Positions 26,520 to 35,507 of a DNA stretch of 64,000 nucleotides are shown one piece after another. Position numbers and translations under genes: made by a program. Location of the stretch: NCBI GenBank assembly GCA_900768245.1, contig CAAGCE010000187.1, positions 1 through 64,000 of the forward strand, read 5' to 3'. Each line of letters opens with the position of its first letter. The stretch's first letter is position 1. This DNA is from Oscillospiraceae bacterium (GTDB taxonomy: Bacteria; Bacillota; Clostridia; Oscillospirales; Ruminococcaceae). The notes below the pieces were generated by a model. The model was given only the letters and a program-made list of their open reading frames with translations, had not been told where the DNA came from and did no database searches.

Positions 26520-26573
26520 ATGAGGAATAATTTATGCCAAATCAATTTTGAAATGATGCGGTATTGCTTTTTA

Positions 26574-27272
26574 TTATCCATTATCAATAGTGAACTTTTT
26601 GTTTTTAGAAACAAATATTATCATTATTGCAAACCAGATTATCATACTTTCGCTCATTAATCCGTTCGTGAAGCCGATCCTGAACGGAGAATCAGGCATA
26701 ATGCTTTTTATGAAATATAATATGCCATAGATAACAAGAACATTGGTAAATGCCATTGCCTTAGGGAAAACCGTTTTTTTAGTAAACTGCAAATAAAACC
26801 AGTAAATAAACGGAGGCAGCATAAAAGCCTCGCTTACTATAACTATCCATGAAAGATGTGAAAATACTGCTTCGCACATAGGCAATGCGGCATCTGCATA
26901 ACCGTTATTATTCAGCCACGCAAAGGCATATAATATCATTATGTAGAACAAATGAAGAGCGAGCCAAGGTGTAAGTCCATAAATTGTAAGGGTGTGATAT
27001 ATTTTCCGCTGTTTTGGCTCAACGATAAGTTTTTCAGCGGCAAATAAACCTATACCGTAAAAAATTATACCGGGGAAAGCCAATAGCATTGCTAACGTGT
27101 TGCGCCATGAAGCGATATTAGAAACTCCATCTGTAAGCCAGTAAATCGCACCCTCTGCATGTGTGTTTCCGTATACCATAAGCCAGTCACTTGAACCAAA
27201 GCATAAACAGCCTGCCATACCGAATATGAAAGCTGCAATAAGATTTTTTGAATTTGATATTTTTCTTTCCAT
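26574..27272 (-). CDS. Hypothetical seven-segment membrane protein
   Basis: A 232-residue protein with about seven membrane segments, starting MERKISNSKNLIAAFIFG. The start at 27272 was chosen because GGGAGG lies 7 nt upstream; earlier in-frame codons have no SD. The motifs GSSDWLMVYG and PPFIYWFYLQF look conserved-protein-like, but I do not recognise a family. It has its own strong promoter and is divergent from the MacA/MacB-like pair. Confidence 0.72.
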   Translation of the reverse strand: MERKISNSKNLIAAFIFGMAGCLCFGSSDWLMVYGNTHAEGAIYWLTDGVSNIASWRNTLAMLLAFPGIIFYGIGLFAAEKLIVEPKQRKIYHTLTIYGLTPWLALHLFYIMILYAFAWLNNNGYADAALPMCEAVFSHLSWIVIVSEAFMLPPFIYWFYLQFTKKTVFPKAMAFTNVLVIYGILYFIKSIMPDSPFRIGFTNGLMSESMIIWFAIMIIFVSKNKKFTIDNG

Positions 27273-27300
27273 AGTGTGCCTCCCATAGTTTTCTGTAAAA

Positions 27301-27336
27301 ATTATAGCACTGCAAATTTGGTTAGTCAATCCTAAC
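27301..27336 (-). promoter_or_regulatory. Consensus promoter with overlapping inverted repeat
   Basis: Minus strand: TTGACT (27329-27324), 17-bp spacer, TATAAT (27306-27301). An inverted repeat GTTAG/CTAAC (27321-27325 and 27332-27336) overlaps the -35, a likely operator for an unknown repressor. Confidence 0.7.
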
Positions 27337-27422
27337 TTATCGGAGTAAATTTTATAAAACGTGTAATAATTAACCACAAATAAGACAAACTAAATGTAAA
27401 TCAATGTGTGGAGGAAAGAAAG

Positions 27423-28079
27423 ATGAAAAAGATAATTATTGCAGCTGTTGTCTGTGCAGTTACAGTTTCAGCAATACTTTCAGTGCCAAATATAATTATG
27501 AAAAGTATTCCGACAGCGAAAAGCGTGACAGTCCGGAAAATTGAGCATACAGATATACTTGAGATTAACGGGAGCATAGTAAAAAATGCAAAAACAGGTG
27601 AGATGACAATAATATCCTATGTAAATGAAAAGGACATAAGTACCGTTAAAATGGGGCAGTATGCTGAGATAACAGGTGCAGCATTTCCAGATTGTATTTA
27701 TGATGGTGTAGTGTCATTTATATCGGATTATGCAACGACTGTTCAGAAAGGTTCATATTCGCAGACTGTTGTGGAAGTAAAGATAGATATAAACAATCCT
27801 GATGATAATTTAAAAGCAGGCTATACAGCAAATGCAAAAATTATGCTTTCAGAGCCTATAACTATGACAGTTGTACCATATGAAGCCGTAAATCAGGACG
27901 ATAATGGTGAATATGTATATGTACTTGAAGAAAATATAGCCGTTCGTCGCTATGTTACAACAGGATATGAGTTAAGTGACGGTATTGAAGTGACGTCAGG
28001 TCTTTCTTCAGGCGATTATGTAATAACTGTTGATGATAATGATTCAGATGGAAAAGTTGTGCTTGTAAAGGATAAATAA
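27423..28079 (+). CDS. Efflux membrane-fusion/adaptor protein, short MacA/YknX-like
   Basis: A 218-residue relative of periplasmic adaptor proteins. After a signal anchor (about 5-22) it keeps the beta-barrel and membrane-proximal regions (GQYAEITGAAFPD...GYTANAKIM..VPYEAV...GLSSGDYVI) but lacks the long coiled-coil hairpin and most of the lipoyl domain, so it is about half the usual length. The start at 27423 has GGAGG 9 nt upstream. It is followed at 13 nt by an FtsX-type permease; the ATPase usually encoded between or beside them is absent. Confidence 0.82.
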   Translation: MKKIIIAAVVCAVTVSAILSVPNIIMKSIPTAKSVTVRKIEHTDILEINGSIVKNAKTGEMTIISYVNEKDISTVKMGQYAEITGAAFPDCIYDGVVSFISDYATTVQKGSYSQTVVEVKIDINNPDDNLKAGYTANAKIMLSEPITMTVVPYEAVNQDDNGEYVYVLEENIAVRRYVTTGYELSDGIEVTSGLSSGDYVITVDDNDSDGKVVLVKDK

Positions 28080-28092
28080 AGGGGGTATAGAA

Positions 28093-29259
28093 ATGTTTGA
28101 TACACTATCAAAAGGAATGCGGTGCGTTTTCAGAAACAAGCTCAGATCATTTCTTACTATACTTGGTATTGCAGTAGGAGTAACATCAGTCGTGCTTGTT
28201 TCATCTATTGGTGAGATAGGAACGGCGGCAATTGATTCCGAGCTGTCGGAAATGGGTATGGACAGTCTTGTTATATCTGCATCGGAACTTAATGAAAATG
28301 ACTTGCAGGCAGTAAAGGCTGTAAGCAATGTTTCAGATGCAATGCCGCTTATGAATAAGGTCACAACTGTATCTATGCGTAACAAGACGATTTCGGCAAT
28401 GGTGTGGGGAGTAAATGAAGACGCAGATAAGGTCGTAAATCTTGAAATAAAATATGGCAGGCTGCTTAACAGGGGAGATATTGCACAAAAAAATCATGTG
28501 TGTGTTATTGATGAAGCAATTGCAAATGATATGTATAAACGAGGCAATATAACCGGCAAAACTATTGAGGTACTTATAAACGGAAATCAGGCAGAATTTG
28601 AAATTGTAGGTGTTGTTCGGAGCGGGGTCAATACTTTGCAGAATATGCTTGGAGGATTTATACCTGACTTTGTATATATCCCGTATTCTGTTATGCAGGA
28701 CTATACCAACTCATATAAATTTGATAATATTACGGTCAAATTAAATGATAAAACCGATAGCGAGAATGCAGCGCAGGTCATTGAAAATATGCTGAATGTT
28801 TCAAAAGAGAAAACGGGCGTTAAGGTAGAAAATCTGCTTCAGCAAAAAGAAAAAATGAATAATATTATGAATATTGCATCTGTGGCATTGTCGGTTGTGG
28901 CGGGAATAAGCCTTATTGTGTCGGGAATATCTATAATGACGGTCATGCTTGTATCTGTCAGCGAGCGTACACGTGAGATAGGTATAAAAAAATCAATTGG
29001 TGCGACGACATATGCGATAATGTATGAGTTTCTGCTTGAATCGGTGCTTATTACGCTTATTGGCGGTGTGATCGGGTTTATTATCGGAGCAGGTCTTTCT
29101 GCGCTTATGTGTTTTGCCGTTGGTCTGCCTGCTGCTGTTAATGTAAATACAGCAATAAGTGTTTTGATTATTTCAGTTGCAACAGGTGTTCTATTTGGAG
29201 TTTATCCTGCAAGAAAAGCAGCAATGCTTCGTCCCGTTGATGCGCTTCGCCATGAATAA
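28093..29259 (+). CDS. ABC transporter permease, MacB/FtsX family
   Basis: Four-segment permease of the mechanotransmission type. The N-terminal MFDTLSKGMRCVFRNKLRSFLTILGIAVGV is the MacB signature and first membrane helix; a 230-residue extracellular domain follows; three helices (about 258-380) close the protein, with SVSERTREIGIKKSIGA in the coupling region. Length 388 is standard. SD GGGGG. With the adaptor it forms an operon ending at a terminator. It needs an ATP-binding partner encoded elsewhere (inference). Confidence 0.92.
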   Translation: MFDTLSKGMRCVFRNKLRSFLTILGIAVGVTSVVLVSSIGEIGTAAIDSELSEMGMDSLVISASELNENDLQAVKAVSNVSDAMPLMNKVTTVSMRNKTISAMVWGVNEDADKVVNLEIKYGRLLNRGDIAQKNHVCVIDEAIANDMYKRGNITGKTIEVLINGNQAEFEIVGVVRSGVNTLQNMLGGFIPDFVYIPYSVMQDYTNSYKFDNITVKLNDKTDSENAAQVIENMLNVSKEKTGVKVENLLQQKEKMNNIMNIASVALSVVAGISLIVSGISIMTVMLVSVSERTREIGIKKSIGATTYAIMYEFLLESVLITLIGGVIGFIIGAGLSALMCFAVGLPAAVNVNTAISVLIISVATGVLFGVYPARKAAMLRPVDALRHE

Positions 29260-29263
29260 CAAA

Positions 29264-29302
29264 AAGTCATGTTACTCTGATAAAACAGTATAACATGACT
29301 TG
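29264..29302. terminator. Bidirectional terminator between permease and LacI genes
   Basis: AAGTCATGTTA and TAACATGACTT form an 11-bp stem between two convergent genes. Confidence 0.85.
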
Positions 29303-29305
29303 AAT

Positions 29306-30310
29306 TTATTCTTTGATTTTTTGCACCGATTCACGCTGAATAAGTGTGGTCGGCAGTTTTATGTGACGGCTGTGTTTTTTTGCATGAGAAAGATTATATA
29401 TAAGCTCATTTACAACAGTTTTGCCTATTTCATAACACGGCTGTTCAACAGTTGTAATTCCCGGGGTATACATTCCGCTTAGCTGAATGTTATCAAATCC
29501 GCATACGGAAATGTCTTCACCTATTTTATATCCTTTCAGGAGTGCTTCTTTGATGGTGCCAACGGCGAGCAGGTCTGATATACAGAATATTGCGGTGGGA
29601 GGCTCAGGCAGGCTCATAAAATAATCAAAGGCTTCCTGACCATATTCAAAGTCATATTCACCTCTGAAAATATATTTTTCATTTATCGGAATATTATTTT
29701 CTTTTAATGCACGGATATAGCCCTTTTCTCTGTCAACAGAGGAGAGAGCCTTTCCTGCTGTCGATACCATTGCAATTTTTTTATGACCGAATGATATAAG
29801 ATTTTTTACCGCAGAATATGCACCGAGTTCATCATCGACTGAAATCGTAAGAACATCAGCGTTTTCAACTCGTTCGCAGCATAGTGCGATATAAAATTTA
29901 TTGTTTAAGTCATTAAGTGTGTCAGCGTCAAGCTGTGTACCGAGGAGAATAGCAGCATCAACAGTACGGTTAAAAAGCATATTTAGCATACGCATTTCAA
30001 TATTGTAGTCGCTGTTCGATGTACTGAGCAGTATGTCATATCCGTTTTCAGAAGCGGCAGCCTGCATTCCTCGGATAATATCGCTGTAAAATGTGTGTTC
30101 TGTTGACGGAATGATCGCAAGAATGACGTTTGTTTCGCATTTTCTCAGATTTCTCCCAAGAAAATTAGGACTGTAGCCAAGTTCTTTTATTGCATTATTT
30201 ACCTGTTCGGTAGCTGCAGCCGATACAGTTGCGCTGCTGTTGAGAACTCGTGAAACAGTTGCAACAGAAACTCCCGCAGCCTTTGCAACATCTTTAATAG
30301 TAACGTTCAT
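29306..30310 (-). CDS. LacI-family transcriptional regulator
   Basis: A 334-residue LacI/GalR repressor. The N-terminal helix-turn-helix reads TIKDVAKAAGVSVATVSRVLN with hinge helix ATEQVNNAIKELGYSPN; residues 60-330 form the periplasmic-binding-protein-like sugar domain (CGFDNIQLSGMYTPGITTVEQP). SD GGAGG. No sugar operon is adjacent, so the effector is unknown. A cre-like half-palindromic site lies in its own promoter region (30386-30399), pointing to autoregulation or CcpA control. Confidence 0.92.
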   Translation of the reverse strand: MNVTIKDVAKAAGVSVATVSRVLNSSATVSAAATEQVNNAIKELGYSPNFLGRNLRKCETNVILAIIPSTEHTFYSDIIRGMQAAASENGYDILLSTSNSDYNIEMRMLNMLFNRTVDAAILLGTQLDADTLNDLNNKFYIALCCERVENADVLTISVDDELGAYSAVKNLISFGHKKIAMVSTAGKALSSVDREKGYIRALKENNIPINEKYIFRGEYDFEYGQEAFDYFMSLPEPPTAIFCISDLLAVGTIKEALLKGYKIGEDISVCGFDNIQLSGMYTPGITTVEQPCYEIGKTVVNELIYNLSHAKKHSRHIKLPTTLIQRESVQKIKE

Positions 30311-30385
30311 AGAACCTCCGTCATTTTAATAAGATCAATGTTCAAAAAATAACATTGCCGACAATATTATAATTGTATACCTAAA

Positions 30386-30399
30386 TGTATACGGTTTCA
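30386..30399. promoter_or_regulatory. cre-like LacI-family operator
   Basis: TGTATACGGTTTCA fits the TGNAANCGNTNNCA consensus at all fixed positions but one. It lies upstream of the lacI-type gene, just behind a TATAAT on the minus strand (30371-30366). Confidence 0.5.
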
Positions 30400-30433
30400 A
30401 TGCGCAAAATCAACGAAAAAAATCGATATTTAT

Positions 30434-30931
30434 TTACAGTATTTTTTCGTTGTCGGTAAGAGCACGATCTCTTTCAGCTTTCTTGGCTTTTTTAGCTGCA
30501 AGACGTTTTTGTACAGCCTCTTCACTCATAAAATTAAAAAACGTAAGAAGTACAAGCAGTATCGTTACAATAATAGTTGGATAGTGGTTCATCATAAGAC
30601 GTTCGGTGTTTTCTTTTGGGATAAGTGTATTTGGAATCGAACCAAGAGCTGCCAAAGCATAAATATAAAAACCCGAACCTAAAATATTAAGCAAAATTGG
30701 GATAATAACCTTTTTTAATACTGCAATGACCAATGCTGCGACCAATAATGCTGTACTGATAAAAAGAGCATATCCGCATTTTTCGTATCCATTGAAAATG
30801 AATCCAAATCCGCCGAGCATATTCAGCCCCAAACAGCATATGACCTCTGCTATTATTGTAAGAATAAGTGTTATTTTTCTTCCTTTTTCCGTATATATCA
30901 CTCCATATATTTGTGTATTTGAACTGTACAT
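30434..30931 (-). CDS. Hypothetical membrane protein
   Basis: A 165-residue protein with four or five membrane segments (about 19-45, 52-70, 74-96, 112-135) and a strongly charged C-terminus (KRLAAKKAKKAERDRALTDNEKIL). No family recognised. No Shine-Dalgarno is visible before ATG 30931 although a good promoter lies 30 nt upstream, so the start is less certain than most here; initiation on a short unstructured leader is possible. Confidence 0.65.
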   Translation of the reverse strand: MYSSNTQIYGVIYTEKGRKITLILTIIAEVICCLGLNMLGGFGFIFNGYEKCGYALFISTALLVAALVIAVLKKVIIPILLNILGSGFYIYALAALGSIPNTLIPKENTERLMMNHYPTIIVTILLVLLTFFNFMSEEAVQKRLAAKKAKKAERDRALTDNEKIL

Positions 30932-30961
30932 AATTTTTCAGATTTCAACAGTATATTTTCT

Positions 30962-30990
30962 ATTATAACACTTTATTTGTTTATGTTCAA
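30962..30990 (-). promoter_or_regulatory. Sigma-A promoter of the membrane-protein gene
   Basis: Minus strand: TTGAAC (30990-30985), 17-bp spacer, TATAAT (30967-30962). Confidence 0.65.
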
Positions 30991-31149
30991 GTAAAAGTTT
31001 GAGATTAAATTTAACAGCCATAAGAATGACATTTTTTTTATTAATGCGGGGGTAAAATAACGAATAATAGCCATTGATAAAAGAGTTCAAAATGCTAATA
31101 GTATATATGAAGTCAATTTGCGATGAGCATAAATGAAAGGAATATAAAA

Positions 31150-32361
31150 ATGCGGAAATATTTTAAAATTGCCGCAGCATTGATAAATACATTAATATTA
31201 TCGTTGCTTACGGCTGTTATATACCTTAATCAAAGCCTTCCCAATAACTATTACGTTGTGAGCGGTTCGACACTTCATCTTAACGGAATAATTGACGCAG
31301 TTCCGTGCGGCAGCGCAGCAGACGGTGTTACAGTTGAAGCAGGCAGTATATTGACAAGCCGTGCAGAATTGAAACTGCTTGGTATAATCCCGATAAAGAC
31401 AGTAAATGTTCAGGAATTGGATTCACCTGTTCTTGTGCCATGCGGAGATCCTTTTGGAATAAAGCTTCTGACTGATGGAGTTATAGTTGTAGAAGTCAGC
31501 AGCTTTGAAACGGCAAAAGGTTTTAAATCTCCTGCCCAAGACAGCGGTATAAAAGCAGGGGACATAATAAAAAAAATTGACGGTCAGGCTGTGAACTCCA
31601 ATTCAGATGTTGAAAAAATAATATCTTCGGGCAGCGGAGAAACGCTTTCAGTTGAGCTGATAAGAAATGAATGTGAATTTACCGCAGATATAACACCGTT
31701 AAAATGTACAGCAGACGGAAAATTCCGTGCGGGCTTGTGGGTTCGTGACAGCTCTGCAGGGATAGGAACATTGACATTTTATGATCCGGATACTGAGAAA
31801 TTTGCAGGACTTGGACACCCTGTCTGTGACGTTGATACAGGTGAGATACTTCCGCTATCATCAGGAGAAGTAGTAAATGTTGCTATAAATGGTGTCAAAA
31901 AAGGAAAGTCAGGAGTTCCCGGGGAACTTATGGGCGGATTTATTTCAGCACTTTCAATGGGTACTCTCGAAAAAAATACCACATCAGGATTGTATGGAAC
32001 ACTTGACGGTTTTTCAGCTTCAAATCAGGCAATACCATTGGGAATGAGACAGGAAATTAAAACAGGCAAAGCATATATCTATACAACAATAAACGGTTCA
32101 TCTCCAAATAAATATGAAATATGTATAGAAAAAATTGATCTTGCCGACTCGGAAGAAAGCCGTAATATGATAATTCGTGTAACAGATGAAGAACTTCTGA
32201 AAGAAACGGGCGGGATCGTGCAGGGAATGAGCGGAAGTCCTATAATACAGGACGGAAAGCTTATCGGTGCAGTAACTCACGTTTTTGTAAATAATCCTGC
32301 AAAAGGCTATGCGATCTTTGCAGACACAATGTATGAACAAATGCTTGAAAACGCAGCATAA
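31150..32361 (+). CDS. spoIVB: SpoIVB serine peptidase (stage IV sporulation protein B)
   Basis: Signalling protease secreted from the forespore that triggers sigma-K activation in Bacillus. Residues 7-27 are a membrane anchor, a PDZ domain spans about 115-180 (DSGIKAGDIIKKIDGQAVN), and the S55 peptidase domain follows with the catalytic His in GLGHPVCDVDTGEILP and Ser in GMSGSPIIQ. The start at 31150 follows AAAGGA at 9 nt. Length 403 fits. Its usual neighbour spo0A is not in the window. Indicates an endospore former or a recent descendant. Confidence 0.93.
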   Translation: MRKYFKIAAALINTLILSLLTAVIYLNQSLPNNYYVVSGSTLHLNGIIDAVPCGSAADGVTVEAGSILTSRAELKLLGIIPIKTVNVQELDSPVLVPCGDPFGIKLLTDGVIVVEVSSFETAKGFKSPAQDSGIKAGDIIKKIDGQAVNSNSDVEKIISSGSGETLSVELIRNECEFTADITPLKCTADGKFRAGLWVRDSSAGIGTLTFYDPDTEKFAGLGHPVCDVDTGEILPLSSGEVVNVAINGVKKGKSGVPGELMGGFISALSMGTLEKNTTSGLYGTLDGFSASNQAIPLGMRQEIKTGKAYIYTTINGSSPNKYEICIEKIDLADSEESRNMIIRVTDEELLKETGGIVQGMSGSPIIQDGKLIGAVTHVFVNNPAKGYAIFADTMYEQMLENAA

Positions 32362-32367
32362 ATATCA

Positions 32368-32399
32368 GCCTGTCGGAAAAATGTCCGACAGGCATTTTG
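32368..32399. terminator. Bidirectional terminator between spoIVB and ldhA
   Basis: GCCTGTCGGA and TCCGACAGGC form a perfect 10-bp stem between convergent genes, followed by ATTTT. Confidence 0.9.
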
Positions 32400-32407
32400 C
32401 TTTAATA

Positions 32408-33391
32408 TTACTTTTTATATTCGACTTTGTTTTTCAATGGTTCACCATTGTAAAACTGTTTCAGATTGAATATCGTGACTTCTGCGATCTTTTGCAGTGC
32501 CTCTTCGGTGAGAAACGCCTGATGAGATGTCATTACGACATTTGGCATTGAAACGAGAATGGACAAGACATCATCATCAATAACTGTACTTGAATAATCC
32601 TCAAAAAAGAAAGCGGTTTCTTCCTCATAAACATCAAGACCTGCGCCGTGTATTTTACCGCTTTTCAATGCCTGAAGCAATGCATCGCTGTCAATAAGCT
32701 GACCTCTTGAAGTATTGATTATAAAGACACCGTCTTTCATTTTTTTTATGCTTTTATCATTAATGATATACCGTGTCGACGAAGTCAGAGGACAATGAAG
32801 TGAAATAATATCACTTTTAGCAAGAAGTTCATCAATGTTGACATATTCGATACCCATTCTTTCTTTGGGAAAAGGGTCATATGCAATAGTTTTCATACCG
32901 AAGCCTTTGCATATATCAATAAAAATGCAGCCTATCTGTCCTGTACCGATAATACCTGCCGTTTTTCCGTGCAAGTCGAAGCCTGTAAGTCCGTTTAAGC
33001 TGAAATTGAAGTCACGGGTCCTGTTTGAAGCACGGTGTATTTTCCTGTTGAGAGTAAGGAGCAAAGCCATAGCGTGTTCGGCAATAGCATAAGGGGAGTA
33101 TGTCGGAACTCTTACAATATCAATTTTACCCTGCGCATATTTTATATTTACATTGTTATATCCTGCACAGCGCAGAGCAACAAGCTTTACACCAACTTCA
33201 CATAGCTTGTCAATAGTGTCCTTGTCAATAGTATCATTTACAAATGCAACAACTGCCTTGCACCCTGCAGCAAGACCTGCACTGTCTGCGGTAAGCTTAT
33301 GTTCGTGATATTTGAATTTAAAATCAGTATTAAGCTTATCAAACCATTCTCTGTCATAAGGTTTTGTATCAAAAAAAGCAACCTGTTCCAT
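32408..33391 (-). CDS. ldhA: D-lactate dehydrogenase (2-hydroxyacid dehydrogenase family)
   Basis: NADH-dependent reduction of pyruvate to D-lactate, a fermentation end step. The dinucleotide motif is GIIGTGQIG, followed by the acid that selects NAD in AYDPFP; catalytic Arg, Glu and His fall in NTSRGQLIDSDAL, GLDVYEEE and MTSHQAFLTEEAL. The C-terminal region with YYSST-like loop fits D-LDH rather than phosphoglycerate dehydrogenase. Start 33391 follows AAAGGA; 327 residues. Last gene before the terminator shared with spoIVB. Confidence 0.9.
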   Translation of the reverse strand: MEQVAFFDTKPYDREWFDKLNTDFKFKYHEHKLTADSAGLAAGCKAVVAFVNDTIDKDTIDKLCEVGVKLVALRCAGYNNVNIKYAQGKIDIVRVPTYSPYAIAEHAMALLLTLNRKIHRASNRTRDFNFSLNGLTGFDLHGKTAGIIGTGQIGCIFIDICKGFGMKTIAYDPFPKERMGIEYVNIDELLAKSDIISLHCPLTSSTRYIINDKSIKKMKDGVFIINTSRGQLIDSDALLQALKSGKIHGAGLDVYEEETAFFFEDYSSTVIDDDVLSILVSMPNVVMTSHQAFLTEEALQKIAEVTIFNLKQFYNGEPLKNKVEYKK

Positions 33392-33468
33392 AAATAATAT
33401 CCTTTCTGAAATTTGCTGAAAAACAGACAATTTAGAATATTATTTGCGAAACAGGCTGAAATATGTAG

Positions 33469-34521
33469 TTAGTAATTGTATACTGAGTCGATGCCAAGAT
33501 ATTCTTCAAGACATAATCCGCTGTCATAAACATCTTTTGCAATATCAGTTCCGAGATAGCGAATGTGCCAAGGTTCATAAAGAAAACCCGTTACGGCTTC
33601 TTTGTCGGCAGGGTAACGAATAATAAATCCGTATTCATAGCAATGTTCAGCTACCCATTTTCCCTCTGCGGTATCTGCAAAGGAACTGTCGATCGTGTTA
33701 AGGTCAAATGCAAGACCTGTCTGGTGCTCGGAATGACCCGGACGTGCAGAGTATCTGTCTGCCTCGGCTTTTCCGTCTCTGTTGACATAACGTTGGTAAA
33801 GCTGCGACTGATATTCATATGAACGGAATGCAGACGATATATAAATATTAAGACCTGCGCTGTAAGCATCTGCTTGCATTTTGTTAAAAGCCTTCTGTGC
33901 GTCATCATTTACACCGGGATTATAATCCTGAGGGACTGAATAGGTTTTGTTTGCAATAAGGATACCGTTTATGTATGTAAGTCCGTCATCGGCTTTTTTT
34001 ACTGTAACATTGACCTCGGCGTAGACTTCAGGATTTGCGGCAGAAACTACTTTAACAATACATTCACCTTCTGAAATTCCTGTTATATTTCCAAGCTCAT
34101 TTACAACGGCAATATCTGTGCTGCTGCTTGTCCATATTTCGCTTTTATCAGGTGCATTTTCAGGAAGCATAGTAACTATCGGCATTTTACTGCTGCCTAT
34201 ATAAACAGAAACATCATATGTGCTTAAAGAGATCGACTCAACGTTTACTGCTTCTTGCGGTTCTTCTTCCGTTTCTTCAATAGAAATTGATTCCTCAGTT
34301 ATTAAGTCAGATGCAGTTGTGTCAGTTGTTTCTGCTGTTGCTGACGTAACAGCTTTGGAAGCTTCCGTTGTATACTGTGCAGTAGGTTCTGTTTCACTTG
34401 TAAGTGTTTCGGACACAAACTCTGCATTTGCGGGAACAACTTCTTCATTTACTTTTGTACAGCCTGTAATTACCAATAGTATCGCTGCCAAAGAAATAGC
34501 TATGTATTTTTTATTATGCAT
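33469..34521 (-). CDS. Lipoprotein D-alanyl-D-alanine carboxypeptidase (VanY/M15B) with Ig-like domain
   Basis: Extracellular peptidase trimming stem peptides. The lipobox is LLVITGC (Cys near residue 21), followed by a Thr/Ser/Glu-rich linker, a bacterial Ig-like BIG2 domain (about 95-175; SISEGECIVKVVSAANPE) and the M15 domain. Zinc and catalytic residues are in SARPGHSEHQTGLAFDLN and EPWHIRYLG; SAFRSYEYQSQLYQRYV is the substrate-site helix. Start 34521 follows AAAGGATC. Clustered with genes on the same strand without obvious functional link. Confidence 0.9.
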   Translation of the reverse strand: MHNKKYIAISLAAILLVITGCTKVNEEVVPANAEFVSETLTSETEPTAQYTTEASKAVTSATAETTDTTASDLITEESISIEETEEEPQEAVNVESISLSTYDVSVYIGSSKMPIVTMLPENAPDKSEIWTSSSTDIAVVNELGNITGISEGECIVKVVSAANPEVYAEVNVTVKKADDGLTYINGILIANKTYSVPQDYNPGVNDDAQKAFNKMQADAYSAGLNIYISSAFRSYEYQSQLYQRYVNRDGKAEADRYSARPGHSEHQTGLAFDLNTIDSSFADTAEGKWVAEHCYEYGFIIRYPADKEAVTGFLYEPWHIRYLGTDIAKDVYDSGLCLEEYLGIDSVYNY

Positions 34522-34540
34522 TTTTTTGATCCTTTTATTT

Positions 34541-34957
34541 TTAGAATTTATCTGCAAAAAGAATTTCTTCAACGAGCTTTGCTGCATCACATATGCAGTC
34601 ACCGCAGGAACGCAGTACAATACCGGTATCAATGCCCTTTAACTCACGGCATACGGTAGCATTGTTCATATTTCTGAATCCTTCGGCTATTTCTTTGGAA
34701 AGTTTATATGTTGCGCCTTTGGATGTTGGATGTTCAAGATCACCGCTGCTGTTTAAAAATCCTGCTAAGGCAACAGCACCTGAAATTGCACCGCAGGTTT
34801 CATTCATACAACCCATACCAAGACCGAAACCCTCTGTAGCCTTAAACATTGTTTCTTCATCTACGCCAACCAGATCGCAATATGTGCAGGCAACAGACTG
34901 CGCACAGTTATACCCACGATTATGTCTTTCAATACATTGATTTATTCTGCTTTCCAT
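34541..34957 (-). CDS. C_GCAxxG_C_C family redox-type protein
   Basis: A 138-residue cysteine-rich protein of the TIGR01909 family, named for its C-GCAxxG-C-C pattern and suspected to act in redox or metal handling. Cysteines lie in NCAQSVACTYC, GCMNETCGAISGA, TVCRELKG and SCGDCICDAA. Start 34957 is preceded by AAAGGATG. It sits between the YqeY and VanY-like genes, 43 nt after the former. No biochemical role is established. Confidence 0.88.
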   Translation of the reverse strand: MESRINQCIERHNRGYNCAQSVACTYCDLVGVDEETMFKATEGFGLGMGCMNETCGAISGAVALAGFLNSSGDLEHPTSKGATYKLSKEIAEGFRNMNNATVCRELKGIDTGIVLRSCGDCICDAAKLVEEILFADKF

Positions 34958-35000
34958 ATTGATACATCCTTTTAAAAACGCCCGATTTGATGCAATCGAG

Positions 35001-35441
35001 TTATTTTGAAGCAAGTTCTGAAATTATCTTGTTGATAAGCTTGCCGTCTGCCTTTCCTTTAAGGTCAGCCATAATTGTTTTCATATATGCAGCTTTATTG
35101 CCTGAAGAGATAAGCTCGCCGAATTTTTCTGAAATGTATGGACGGAGTTCGTCTTCTGACATTTGCTTTGGAGCATACTGACTGATTATCTCATATTTAT
35201 TTTTATATTCAGCAAGCTGTTCTGCTGCTTCGGCAGGGCAAGTATCGACCTGCTCCTTTGCAACTTTAAGTTCCTTTAAAATAACGCTGTCGACCAGTTC
35301 ATCTGTAATGTCGTCACGAGTTCCTGCATCAATAGCAGCCTTTTTTACAGCTGCAATAAGAGTCTGGATAGCTTCCTTGCGCTGTGTATCTCTGGCTTTC
35401 ATAGCTTCTTTCAAGCCATTCTGTAATTCTGTAAAACTCAT
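35001..35441 (-). CDS. yqeY: GatB/YqeY domain protein
   Basis: A 146-residue protein homologous to the tRNA-binding tail of the GatB amidotransferase subunit. It starts MSFTELQNGLKEAMKARD-TQRKEAIQTL and ends with the YqeY helical domain (AAYMKTIMADLKGKADGKLINKIISE). SD CGGAGG. Full length. Role uncertain; interaction with tRNA or Asn/Gln amidation is inferred from GatB homology. Confidence 0.93.
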   Translation of the reverse strand: MSFTELQNGLKEAMKARDTQRKEAIQTLIAAVKKAAIDAGTRDDITDELVDSVILKELKVAKEQVDTCPAEAAEQLAEYKNKYEIISQYAPKQMSEDELRPYISEKFGELISSGNKAAYMKTIMADLKGKADGKLINKIISELASK

Positions 35442-35507
35442 TTATATCAGCCTCCGTAAAGATTTTTAGTCTGATTTTATTATAGCATCAAAGCGGAATT
35501 TGTCAAT

